Shown one piece after another: positions 1-10,703 of a stretch of DNA of 64,000 nucleotides. The notes beneath the pieces were generated by a model. It was not told the DNA's origin, made no database searches, and was given only the letters and a program-made list of their open reading frames with translations. Origin of the DNA: Streptomyces sp. CB02056. GTDB taxonomy: Bacteria; Actinomycetota; Actinomycetes; Streptomycetales; Streptomycetaceae. The stretch is from NCBI RefSeq assembly GCF_001905545.1, contig NZ_LIPD01000004.1:224578-288577 (forward strand). The letters run 5' to 3'. The position numbers were made by a program, and so were the translations under genes. The stretch's first letter is position 1. Every line of letters begins with the position of its first letter.

Positions 1-1
1 C

Positions 2-2638
<2,637 letters not shown>

Positions 2639-2777
2639 CCCCCGGTTCCCGCCGCATTCGCTCTTTCCGGACGAAGCGGGCGTATCCTTGATGATCCTGA
2701 ACGGGCCGGTCCGCTCACCTGCGGGCCGGCCCGTGCCTTCCCCGGGGCCGCCCGGGCCTGCCGGAAGGACCCCCGCC

Positions 2778-3482
2778 ATGACCACCAGCCCCACTGCCAC
2801 GCGCATCCTCGACCACGGGGACGACCGCGGGCTCCAGGCGGTGCTGCTGGACATGGACGGGACGCTGGTGGACACCGAGGACTTCTGGTGGCAGGCCGAG
2901 GCCTCGCTCTTCGCCGAGCTGGGCCACGAGCTGGACGAGGCGGACCGCGCCCACGTGGTCGGCGGTCCGATGGCCAGGGTGATGGAGTACCTGGTCGCCC
3001 GGACCGGGGCGGACATCGCGCCGGCGGACCTCGGCGTGCTGGTCAACCAGCGCTTCGTCGACCTGCTGGCGGGCGGCGTGCCGCTCATGCCGGGCGCCGA
3101 GCGGCTGCTCAACACCCTTGCCGCGCACGGCATCCCGGCCGCCCTGGTGTCCGCCTCGCACCGGCACGTGATCGACATCGTGCTGCGCTCGCTGGGCGCC
3201 CACCACTTCGCCTTCAGCATCGGCGGGGACGAGGTGCCGCGCACCAAGCCGTTCCCGGACCCGTACCTGGAGGCGGCCCGGCGGCTGGGCGCGGAGCCGG
3301 CCCGCTGCGTGGTGGTCGAGGACACCCCGACCGGGGTGCGGGCGGGCGAGGCGGCCGGCTGCCCGGTGATCGCGGTGCCCTCGGTGGCGCCGGTCGAGCC
3401 GGCTCCGGGGCGGCTGGTGGTGTCCTCGCTGGAGCAGGTCGACCTCGACCTGCTGCGCTCCCTGGTCGCCTCGCGGGTGTGA
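2778..3482 (+). CDS. HAD-superfamily hydrolase, beta-phosphoglucomutase/phosphatase-like
   Basis: A 234-residue cytoplasmic haloacid-dehalogenase-type phosphatase or phosphomutase. It has the nucleophile motif DMDGTLVD (residues 25-32), a small alpha-helical cap, the SAS motif-II region (VSASHRH), the conserved lysine in RTKPFPDPY and the metal-binding motif VVVEDTPTGV. I chose the ATG at 2778 because GGAAGGA lies just upstream; the frame stays open 30 codons further but that stretch is proline-rich and untypical. It follows metH by 139 bases in the same direction, as in other streptomycetes. The substrate cannot be read from the sequence; sugar phosphates are usual for this subfamily. Confidence 0.88.
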   Translation: MTTSPTATRILDHGDDRGLQAVLLDMDGTLVDTEDFWWQAEASLFAELGHELDEADRAHVVGGPMARVMEYLVARTGADIAPADLGVLVNQRFVDLLAGGVPLMPGAERLLNTLAAHGIPAALVSASHRHVIDIVLRSLGAHHFAFSIGGDEVPRTKPFPDPYLEAARRLGAEPARCVVVEDTPTGVRAGEAAGCPVIAVPSVAPVEPAPGRLVVSSLEQVDLDLLRSLVASRV

Positions 3483-3703
3483 TTGTCGTCTCATTGCGAG
3501 ACGGCTCTACTCGCCGGTACGAGGCCCGGCGAGCCCCCGGACCGGCGCTGCCGGGGGAGAAAACGGTCATTGGCTGACAACTCGTCGGGCGCGTGGTGAT
3601 GCCCTCAACGACCGTGTCCCAAACGTCATCTGCACGGGTACCGGTCGTGCGTGTTCGATATGGCACGCTACTCCAGTTCGTGCCACCCAGAAGGACGCGC
3701 CTC

Positions 3704-5308
3704 GTGAAGACTTCAGCTGAACGCCTGGCAGTACTCGGTTGCGCCGGCCTGGTCGCCGTGTCGGTGGCGGGCTGCGGATCGGTGACCGACGTGGTCAAGG
3801 GGGACAGCGGCAAGTCCATCACCATGGGCACCAGCCAGCTGACCGGTGTCCTGGACCCGGCCGCCGCCTACGACTCCGGCTCCTGGCTGCTGCTGCGCAA
3901 CACCTTCCAGTCGCTGCTCACCTTCCAGGCCGCCGCCAGCGCGCCCTCCCCGGACGCCGCGCAGTCCTGCGAGTTCACCAGCGCCGAGGCCACCGAGTAC
4001 CACTGCACCCTGAAGCCCGGTCTGAAGTTCTCCAACGGGCACCCGATGACGGCCCAGGACGTGGTCTTCTCGATCGAGCGCACCAAGAAGATCAACGACC
4101 AGAACGGCCCGGTCGAACTGCTGGACTCGATCAAGTCCGTCGAGGCCAAGGGCGACAACGAGGTGCTCTTCCACCTCTCCGCGCCCGACGCCACCCTGCC
4201 GGCCAAGCTGGCGAGCCCGGCCGGCGCCATCGTGGACCACCAGGTCTACCCCGCCGACAAGGTCGTCCCCAACGACAAGCTGATCGGCTCCGGCCCGTAC
4301 CGCATCGACTCGGTCGAGAACCTGAACGGCGGCAAGCAGCTGGGCAAGGTCGTGCTGTCGGCCAACGACAAGTACGGCGGCGAGGCCAAGCTCCGGAACA
4401 GCAAGTTCACCGTGCGGTACTTCGACAAGGCCGAGGACCTGAAGACCGCGCTGGACAAGAGCGAGATCGACCTCACCGACAACAGCCTGGAGCCGAACAC
4501 CGCCGCCCAGGTCCGCTCCGACCAGCAGGGCGGCAAGGCCGATCTCCAGGTGACCGAGGGCGACAGCAACGACACCCGTTCGCTGGTCCTCAACACCAAG
4601 GACCCGCTGATGAGCAACGTCGCGGTCCGCCAGGCCGTCGCCCAGATGATGGACCGCAAGGCGCTGGCCCGCGACGTCTTCGCCCGCACCGTCCAGGCGC
4701 TCTACTCCATGGTCCCGGCCGGCCTGCCCGGCCACACCACGGCCTTCTTCGACCGCTACGGCGACCAGGACGTGAACAAGGCCAAGAAGATCCTGGCCGA
4801 CGCCAAGGTCCAGACCCCGGTCAAGTTCACGCTGACCTGGTCCCGTTCGCGGGCCGGCAGCAACGAGGCCGAGACGCTGAAGAAGCAGCTGGAGACCGGC
4901 GGCCTGTTCCAGGTGACGCTCGCCCAGGAGCCGGACTGGGACTCGTACCGCAAGGGCTGGGCCGAGAGCAAGTACCAGGCGTACATCATCGGTTGGTTCG
5001 CCGACTACCCGGACCCGGACAACTACCTCGCCCCGCTGCTGATCAACGGCGGTGCGTACCACCACGGTTGGGACGACCCGCGGATCAGCGGCCGGCTGGT
5101 GCCGGAGGGCCTCAAGCAGACCGACCGCAGCGCCGCGGCCGGCACCTACGCGCAGATACAGCAGATCGAGGCCGAGAACGTGCCGCTGATCCCGCTGTAC
5201 CAGAACAAGTCCTTCTTCGCGGCCCGCTCGTACGTCACCGGCGTCGAGTCCACCGTCGACACCACCGGCTACTTCCGCTTCTGGGAGATCAGCCGGACCA
5301 ACAAGTAG
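3704..5308 (+). CDS. ABC transporter substrate-binding lipoprotein, peptide/nickel (SBP_bac_5) family
   Basis: A 534-residue extracytoplasmic solute-binding protein of the DppA/OppA family, anchored to the membrane by lipid. The GTG at 3704 follows AAGGA by 8 bases and gives a short signal peptide with lipobox VAGC (cysteine near residue 23); the open frame extends upstream but would bury the signal. The mature part shows typical family segments such as LKPGLKFSNGHPMTAQDV and GSGPYRI. No permease or ATPase genes lie beside it, so it must use a transporter encoded elsewhere. It ends at a strong bidirectional terminator. The ligand is unknown, probably oligopeptides. Confidence 0.9.
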   Translation: MKTSAERLAVLGCAGLVAVSVAGCGSVTDVVKGDSGKSITMGTSQLTGVLDPAAAYDSGSWLLLRNTFQSLLTFQAAASAPSPDAAQSCEFTSAEATEYHCTLKPGLKFSNGHPMTAQDVVFSIERTKKINDQNGPVELLDSIKSVEAKGDNEVLFHLSAPDATLPAKLASPAGAIVDHQVYPADKVVPNDKLIGSGPYRIDSVENLNGGKQLGKVVLSANDKYGGEAKLRNSKFTVRYFDKAEDLKTALDKSEIDLTDNSLEPNTAAQVRSDQQGGKADLQVTEGDSNDTRSLVLNTKDPLMSNVAVRQAVAQMMDRKALARDVFARTVQALYSMVPAGLPGHTTAFFDRYGDQDVNKAKKILADAKVQTPVKFTLTWSRSRAGSNEAETLKKQLETGGLFQVTLAQEPDWDSYRKGWAESKYQAYIIGWFADYPDPDNYLAPLLINGGAYHHGWDDPRISGRLVPEGLKQTDRSAAAGTYAQIQQIEAENVPLIPLYQNKSFFAARSYVTGVESTVDTTGYFRFWEISRTNK

Positions 5309-5320
5309 CGCCCGCAGGAC

Positions 5321-5368
5321 GGCGGCCCGCCCGCTTCCCCGTCGGTACGGGGGAGCAGGCGGGCCGCC
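5321..5368 (+). terminator. Bidirectional terminator between convergent genes
   Basis: A nearly perfect inverted repeat (GGCGGCCCGCC and GCTTCCCC paired with GGGGGAGC and GGCGGGCCGCC) lies between the binding-protein gene and the convergent response-regulator gene. It can stop transcription from both sides. Confidence 0.8.
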
Positions 5369-5405
5369 GTGACGTTTCTGCCGCCCTGGGGCCGCTGGCG
5401 GCCCG

Positions 5406-6077
5406 CTACAGGGCGCCCGGGCGCACCAGCCCGCTCTCGTAGGCGTACACCGCCGCCTGCACCCGGTCGCGCAGCTGGAGCTTGGTCAGCACATGGCCCA
5501 CGTGGGTCTTCACGGTGGTCTCGCTGACGAACAGCTCGGCCGCGATCTCCGCGTTCGACAGCCCGCGCGCCACCAGCTTCAGCACCTCCAGCTCGCGCTC
5601 GGTCAGCGCGCCCAGCGCCTGCGGCGGCGCCTCGTCGCCCGAGGGCAGCTTGGTGGCGTACATGTCCAGCAGCCGGCGGGTGATGCTCGGCGCCAGCATC
5701 GCCGCGCCGTCCGCGACCACCCGGATCGCCTGCACCAGCTCCTCGGCCGGGACGTCCTTCAGCAGGAAGCCGCTGGCGCCCGCGCGCAGCGCCTCCACCA
5801 CGTACTCGTCCAGGTCGAAGGTGGTCAGCACCAGCACCTTGGCCGGGCCGTCGCGCCCCGGGCCGGCGATCCGGCGGGTCGCCTCGACGCCGTCCATCCT
5901 GGGCATCCGGATGTCCATCAGCACCACGTCGGGCTGCAGCGCCCGCACCTGGTCCAGCGCCTGCTGGCCGTCGCCGGCCTCGCCGACCACCACCAGGTCG
6001 GACTCGGCCTCCAGAATCATCCGGAAACCGGTGCGCAGCAGCGGCTGGTCGTCGACCAGCAGCACTCGGATCGTCAC
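5406..6077 (-). CDS. NarL/LuxR-type response regulator
   Basis: A 223-residue two-component response regulator. The receiver domain has the acidic pair at residues 9-10, the phospho-acceptor Asp55 in DVVLMDIRMP, a conserved Thr and the lysine in LLKDVP. A LuxR-type helix-turn-helix occupies about residues 155-215 (LTERELEVLKLVARGLSNAEIA). No histidine kinase gene is adjacent, so it is an orphan here. The GTG start at 6077 directly follows the TAG of the nuclease gene with no spacer, so the two are probably co-transcribed and translationally coupled. Confidence 0.93.
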   Translation of the reverse strand: MTIRVLLVDDQPLLRTGFRMILEAESDLVVVGEAGDGQQALDQVRALQPDVVLMDIRMPRMDGVEATRRIAGPGRDGPAKVLVLTTFDLDEYVVEALRAGASGFLLKDVPAEELVQAIRVVADGAAMLAPSITRRLLDMYATKLPSGDEAPPQALGALTERELEVLKLVARGLSNAEIAAELFVSETTVKTHVGHVLTKLQLRDRVQAAVYAYESGLVRPGAL

Positions 6078-6977
6078 CTAGGACTCCTTGCTCATCGGAT
6101 CCCCCGTGGGATCGCTTTCATCCGACGTACGGGCCAGCGGCAGCGGGTACGGCGGCGGGGTGCCGCCGAACTCCGGGCAGCTGGCCTGGTGGTCGCACCA
6201 GTCGCAGAGGCGGTTGCGGGTCGCCGGGAAGTCCCCGGTGGCCACCGCGTGGCCGATCCGCTCCCACAGCGCCCGGAGCTTGCGCTCCACCGCGAGCAGG
6301 TCCGCCTCGTCCGGGTCGTAGCTGACCACGTCCCCGCCCCCGCCGAGGTAGACCAGCTGGAGGCGCTTGGGGAGCACGCCCTTCCAGCGCCACACCACCA
6401 GGGCGTAGAACTTCATCTGGAACATCGCCTTGCCCTCGAAGTCCCGCGAGGGCGCCCGGCCGGTCTTGTAGTCCACCAGCCGGACCTCGCCGGTCGGGGC
6501 GACGTCCACCCGGTCGATGTAGCCGCGCAGCAGCAGCCCCGAGTCCAGGGCCGTCTCCACGTAGAGCTCCCGCTCCACCGGGTGCAGCCGGGTCGGGTCC
6601 TCCAGCCGGAACCACTGGCCGACCAGCTTCTCGGCGTCCGCCAGCCAGCGGGTGAGCGCCGCACCGTCCGGGTCGTCCGGGAACAGCGAGCCCAGCTCCG
6701 GGCGCTCGCCCAGCAGCCGCTCCCACTGCGGGCGCAGCAGGCCCAGCGCCCGGTCCGGGGTCCGCTCGGCCGCCGGGCTGTCGAACAGCCGCTCCAGCAC
6801 CGCGTGCACCAGCGTGCCCCGGGTCGCCGCCGAGCTCGGCGGCTCGGGCAGCCGGTCGATCACCCGCAGCCGGTACAGCAGGGGACAGGTGAGGAAGTCC
6901 CCCGCTCGGGACGGGGAGAGCCCGGTCGGGGGTGCCGCCGGGCGCCCGGCGGCACTGCTGGTCTGGGTGTGCTGCAT
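6078..6977 (-). CDS. RecB/Cas4-family PD-(D/E)XK nuclease with probable Fe-S cysteines
   Basis: A protein of about 299 residues resembling the nuclease module of RecB, AddB and Cas4. The catalytic segment is EVRLVDYKTGRAP, with the metal-binding aspartate and lysine of the PD-(D/E)XK fold. One cysteine near residue 31 (FLTCP) and three near the C-terminus (CDWCDHQASC) match the 4Fe-4S arrangement of AddB/Cas4 nucleases. Conserved in streptomycetes but of unknown exact role, probably in DNA repair. The start is uncertain: ATG at 6977 is preferred, ATG at 7007 is also in frame, and neither has a strong ribosome site. Its stop abuts the regulator start. Confidence 0.85.
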   Translation of the reverse strand: MQHTQTSSAAGRPAAPPTGLSPSRAGDFLTCPLLYRLRVIDRLPEPPSSAATRGTLVHAVLERLFDSPAAERTPDRALGLLRPQWERLLGERPELGSLFPDDPDGAALTRWLADAEKLVGQWFRLEDPTRLHPVERELYVETALDSGLLLRGYIDRVDVAPTGEVRLVDYKTGRAPSRDFEGKAMFQMKFYALVVWRWKGVLPKRLQLVYLGGGGDVVSYDPDEADLLAVERKLRALWERIGHAVATGDFPATRNRLCDWCDHQASCPEFGGTPPPYPLPLARTSDESDPTGDPMSKES

Positions 6978-7143
6978 GGCTACGACCCTATTGCCCTTTG
7001 CTGTCATCCCGCTGCCACGGTGCTGCCACAGCCGCCGGTGAGTGGGTATGAAGGCAGAAGGAGGGCCGCGCAGCGCCGGGGGGCCGCGATCACGTAGCGT
7101 GGGCGCACCGGGCACGACGGGGGAGACGACCGAAGGGATCACG

Positions 7144-8355
7144 GTGAGCGACAGCAGGGGGCAGCAGCCCTCCGAACGGCCACCGCAGGCGGGCGACGGG
7201 CGCCCGGCCGCGCCGCCGCCCGAGCGCCGCGGCGGAATCCTGATGGGCCGGCCCTTCGGCGTGCCCATCTACGTCACCCCCTCCTGGTTCGTCATCGCCG
7301 CGCTGATCACCTGGGTGTTCGGCGGGCAGCTGGGCGACGTGCTGCCCGACCTCGGCGGCGCCCGCTACCTGGTCGCGTTCTTCTTCGCGGTCGCCTTCTA
7401 CGCCTCCGTCCTGGTGCACGAGCTCGCCCACACCCTGGTCGCACTGCGGTACAAGCTCGGGGTGCGGCGGATCCAGCTCCAGTTCTTCGGCGGGGTCTCC
7501 GAGATCGAGAACGAGGCGGAGAGCCCCTGGCGGGAGTTCTGGCTGGCCTTCGTCGGCCCGCTGCTCTCACTGCTGCTCGGCGGCGTGTTCTACCTCGGGG
7601 TGCGGGCGGTGGAGCTGTCCACCGTGCCCGGGGTGCTGCTCACCGGCCTGATGGTCTCCAACCTGGTGGTCGCCGCCTTCAACCTGCTGCCCGGCCTGCC
7701 GCTGGACGGCGGCCGGATGCTGCGCGCGGTCGTCTGGGCGATCACCGGCCGGCCGATGACCGGCACGGTGGCCGCCGCCTGGGTCGGCCGCGGGCTGGCC
7801 GTCGCCGTGCTGATCGGCCTGCCGCTGCTGAGCGCCGCCCGCGGGGTCGAGCGCACCACCACCGACACCCTGGTGGACGCGGTGCTGGCCGCGGTGCTCG
7901 CCGCGATCATCTGGAACGGCGCCACCGGCAGCCTGCGCAACGCCCGGCTCAAGGAGGTGCTGCCCTCCCTGCGGCTGCGCGAGCTGGCCCGGCGGGCCGT
8001 CGAGGTCACCGCCGACACCCCGCTCGGCGAGGCGCTGCGCCGCGCCCGCGAGGCCGGGGCTGGCGCGGTGATCGTGGTGGACGGCCGGGGCGAGCCGATC
8101 GCCCTCGTCCGGGAGTCCGCCGTCCGCTCGGTGCCCGAGCACCGCCGCCCCTGGGTGGCCGTCGGCCCGCTCGCCCGCGACCTCGAACCCGGGCTGCGGC
8201 TGGACGCCGACCTCGGCGGCGAGGACCTGCTGCGGGCCGTCCAGGCCACCCCGGCGGGGGAGTACCTGGTGGTCGAGCCGGACGGCCGGGTGTACGGCGT
8301 GGCCGCGCTCAGCGACATCGAGCAGCGGCTGACCGCCGCCGTCTCCGGCCGCTGA
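7144..8355 (+). CDS. Site-2 protease family intramembrane zinc metalloprotease (M50) with C-terminal CBS-like region
   Basis: A 403-residue polytopic membrane protease that cuts substrates within the membrane. The zinc motif HELAH is at residues 92-96 within a hydrophobic segment, and the second site is the NLLPGLPLDGGRM motif. Several more membrane segments follow, then a cytoplasmic C-terminal part from about residue 275 that resembles a degenerate CBS pair (VDGRGEPIALV). The GTG at 7144 has AAGGGA upstream; the open frame runs a further 34 codons without membrane features. It is divergent from the nuclease gene and 46 bases upstream of trmI. The substrate is unknown; an anti-sigma factor is a common one for the family. 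Confidence 0.88.
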   Translation: MSDSRGQQPSERPPQAGDGRPAAPPPERRGGILMGRPFGVPIYVTPSWFVIAALITWVFGGQLGDVLPDLGGARYLVAFFFAVAFYASVLVHELAHTLVALRYKLGVRRIQLQFFGGVSEIENEAESPWREFWLAFVGPLLSLLLGGVFYLGVRAVELSTVPGVLLTGLMVSNLVVAAFNLLPGLPLDGGRMLRAVVWAITGRPMTGTVAAAWVGRGLAVAVLIGLPLLSAARGVERTTTDTLVDAVLAAVLAAIIWNGATGSLRNARLKEVLPSLRLRELARRAVEVTADTPLGEALRRAREAGAGAVIVVDGRGEPIALVRESAVRSVPEHRRPWVAVGPLARDLEPGLRLDADLGGEDLLRAVQATPAGEYLVVEPDGRVYGVAALSDIEQRLTAAVSGR

Positions 8356-8401
8356 TCATGGTGGTAAGGCGGAAGGCTCCGCTTCCCTTAGGATTGTCCG
8401 C

Positions 8402-9361
8402 ATGTCCGAACCGACCGGTGCCGCCCGCCGACGCGGGCCCTTCCAGGTCGGGGACCAGGTCCAGCTGACCGACCCCAAGGGTCGCCACTACACGTTCACG
8501 CTCCAGGCCGGGAACCAGTTCCACACCCACAAGGGTGCGTTCCCGCACGACGAGCTGATCGGCGCCCCCGAAGGCACGGTCGTGCGCACCACGGGGAACG
8601 TCCCGTACCTCGCGCTGCGCCCCCTGCTCCCCGACTACGTCCTGTCCATGCCGCGCGGCGCCGCCGTGATCTACCCCAAGGACGCGGGGCAGATCCTGGC
8701 GATGGCCGACATCTTCGCCGGCGCCCGCGTCGTCGAGGCCGGCGTCGGCTCCGGCGCGCTCTCCACCTACCTGCTGCGCGCCGTCGGCGACACCGGCATG
8801 CTGGCCTCCTACGAGCGCCGGCAGGACTTCGCCGACATCGCCCAGGGCAACGTCGAGCGCTACTTCGGCGGCCCGCACCCGGCGTGGAAGCTCACCGTCG
8901 GCGACCTCCAGGACAACCTGGTCGAGACCGACGTCGACCGCGTCATCCTCGACATGCTGGCGCCCTGGGAGTGCCTGGACGTCGCCTCCGAGGCGCTCGT
9001 CCCCGGCGGCCTCATCTGCTGCTACGTGGCCACCACCACGCAGATGTCGAAGACCGTCGAGGCGCTGCGCGACCACGGCACCTTCACCGAGCCGCAGGCC
9101 TGGGAGACCATGGTCCGCACCTGGCACCTGGAGGGCCTGGCGGTCCGCCCGGACCACCGGATGATCGGCCACACCGGCTTCCTGCTCACCGCCCGCCGCC
9201 TGGCGGACGGCGTCGAGCCGCCGCTGCGCCGCCGCCGTCCGGCCAAGGGCGCGTACGGCGAGGACTACGACAACGGGACGCCCGAGCCCACCCTCCAGGA
9301 GCGCGCCGCCGCCCGCAAGGCCGCCCAGGCCACGGAGGCGGACCAGCCCGACCTGGGCTGA
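8402..9361 (+). CDS. trmI: tRNA (adenine-58-N1)-methyltransferase TrmI
   Basis: Methylates adenine 58 in the T-loop of tRNAs using S-adenosylmethionine; the enzyme is a homotetramer in thermophiles and actinobacteria. The 319-residue protein has an N-terminal beta-barrel domain (GDQVQLTDPKGRHY), then a Rossmann methyltransferase fold with SAM motif VVEAGVGSGALS at about residues 110-121 and the catalytic-region motif ILDMLAPWE. The ATG at 8402 begins MSEPTG and matches the usual family length. In actinobacteria this gene sits just upstream of the Pup-proteasome block, as here. Confidence 0.94.
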   Translation: MSEPTGAARRRGPFQVGDQVQLTDPKGRHYTFTLQAGNQFHTHKGAFPHDELIGAPEGTVVRTTGNVPYLALRPLLPDYVLSMPRGAAVIYPKDAGQILAMADIFAGARVVEAGVGSGALSTYLLRAVGDTGMLASYERRQDFADIAQGNVERYFGGPHPAWKLTVGDLQDNLVETDVDRVILDMLAPWECLDVASEALVPGGLICCYVATTTQMSKTVEALRDHGTFTEPQAWETMVRTWHLEGLAVRPDHRMIGHTGFLLTARRLADGVEPPLRRRRPAKGAYGEDYDNGTPEPTLQERAAARKAAQATEADQPDLG

Positions 9362-9380
9362 GCCCCGAACCCACCGACAA

Positions 9381-9413
9381 GGGGTGGTACGAGCACACCG
9401 CTCGTACCACCCC
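9381..9413 (+). terminator. Rho-independent terminator after trmI
   Basis: A perfect 14-bp stem (GGGGTGGTACGAGC / GCTCGTACCACCCC) with a 5-base loop, followed by TTTCGC, lies 20 bases after the trmI stop. Confidence 0.88.
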
Positions 9414-9490
9414 TTTCGCATTCCGCCGATCACGGTGTGGGACGATGCTGGCTCACGCCTTGGCTCTTGGAGCGCTGGAGGGGACGCCTG

Positions 9491-10102
9491 GTGGAGACCG
9501 CGGTCGGGACGACGGCGACGGTTGGACAGCAGACACCGCGGGGCCGTTCCGGGCCCGGGCACGCGCGCACCGTCCCCTGGCACTGGGCCGTCGCCCTGGC
9601 CGGCTGCGGCGCGGTGGTGGCGGCCGCGCTCGCGGCCTCCCCGGCGACCGGCACCCCGGTGCCCGCGCACGGCACCCCCCAGGCCCTCGTCGCGAGCGCC
9701 GCCCCCGACCCGGCCCGGGCCCAACTCCCGCTGGACTGCGGCCCGTTCCCGGTCAAGACGGCGCTCAGCGTGCCGGCCCGGCTCGGCGACGGACGCCCCG
9801 GCACGGTGGTCGCCGCGCACTGCGCCACCGAGACCGGCACCCCGCCGGACGCCGTCTACCTGCTCGGCTTCGGCCCGGGCGAGCGCCCCGAGGTGGTGGC
9901 CACCCTGCTCCCCGAGCGCGAGAACCTCACCGTGAGCCGGATCGCGGTGCGTTCGGACGGCGCCATCACCGGCCACGCGCAGGGGTATTCGAGCGAGGAC
10001 GTGCCGCGGTTCCGGCCCGACATCTCGCTCGACCTCACCTGGACGCAGCGGAGCGGCGGCTGGGAACGCTCCCAGACCGCCGCCCCGCTCCACCAGGCCT
10101 GA
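9491..10102 (+). CDS. Conserved hypothetical membrane-anchored protein
   Basis: A 203-residue protein of unknown function. A hydrophobic stretch (about residues 32-50, WAVALAGCGAVVAAALAA) should act as an N-terminal anchor or uncleaved signal, leaving a mostly soluble extracytoplasmic domain with two cysteines (LDCGPF and AAHCATE) that could form a disulphide. The GTG at 9491 follows GGAGGGGA by a good distance; an in-frame start at 9437 is possible but has no ribosome site. It lies between trmI and the ferredoxin gene. No family was recognised; streptomycetes carry similar proteins at this place. Confidence 0.72.
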   Translation: METAVGTTATVGQQTPRGRSGPGHARTVPWHWAVALAGCGAVVAAALAASPATGTPVPAHGTPQALVASAAPDPARAQLPLDCGPFPVKTALSVPARLGDGRPGTVVAAHCATETGTPPDAVYLLGFGPGERPEVVATLLPERENLTVSRIAVRSDGAITGHAQGYSSEDVPRFRPDISLDLTWTQRSGGWERSQTAAPLHQA

Positions 10103-10114
10103 GCCCGGCCCGTC

Positions 10115-10417
10115 CTACTCCGCGTCCGGACCGTACACCTCGACCCGGTCGGCGACCCGGCGCACGTGGATGCAGTCGCCGGGGCACTCCTTCGCCGAGT
10201 CCACCACGTCCTGAAGGATCGTCAGCGGCACCGGGGCGCTCTCCCCGGGCTGCTGGCGCAGCTCGTCGTCCGGCCCCTTCACGTAGGCCAGCCCGTCGAT
10301 GTCGAGCTCGAAGACCTCGGGCGCGTACTGCACGCAGATGCCGTCACCGGTGCACAGATCCTGGTCGATCCACACCTCCAGCGCCTCGGCCGCCGCCGTC
10401 TGCTCGGTCACCGACAT
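10115..10417 (-). CDS. Small ferredoxin, 3Fe-4S/4Fe-4S type
   Basis: A 100-residue acidic electron carrier. The cluster ligands are in CTGDGIC near the N-terminus and CPGDC near the C-terminus; the pattern resembles the single-cluster ferredoxins that serve cytochromes P450. The ATG at 10417 is preceded by AGGGGAC and excludes an upstream extension with no conserved sequence. It is divergent from arc across a 286-base gap. Ferredoxins at this place are common in streptomycetes, but no partner reductase or P450 is encoded nearby, so its job is not known. Confidence 0.85.
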   Translation of the reverse strand: MSVTEQTAAAEALEVWIDQDLCTGDGICVQYAPEVFELDIDGLAYVKGPDDELRQQPGESAPVPLTILQDVVDSAKECPGDCIHVRRVADRVEVYGPDAE

Positions 10418-10639
10418 GGTCCCCTGCCGTTTCTGTCCCGGGTCGCCCCTATTCCTGGAGCAATCCCGCCATTCGTACAACGATCGGACCTCGACTTGTG
10501 GTCGCGATCGGATATCACTTCGCTCGACGATACATCTGGCCCGCTTTGGGCGGTGCGCGGTGGGTATCCCCCTTAGCAGAGGGGAAGCACGCTGGGGCGA
10601 AGATCGGACACGCCCGTTCCATCTTTCTTGATCTAGGGG

Positions 10640-10667
10640 TTTACGGACCCCTGGTCCCAGGTAGGGT
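10640..10667 (+). promoter_or_regulatory. Candidate promoter for arc
   Basis: TTTACG and TAGGGT separated by 16 bases resemble a housekeeping sigma promoter 37 bases before the arc GTG. The rest of the ferredoxin-arc gap holds no ORF or other clear signal. This is a pattern match only. Confidence 0.3.
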
Positions 10668-10703
10668 CTGGAAGCGTCCAGCTCCCCGGAGGAGGTGAGG
10701 ACC

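Noticed and set aside
3483..3703. Possible riboswitch or small RNA before the binding-protein gene
   Set aside because: Some GC inverted repeats are present (around 3533-3560), but no recognisable riboswitch core and no T-run; it looks like ordinary promoter DNA.
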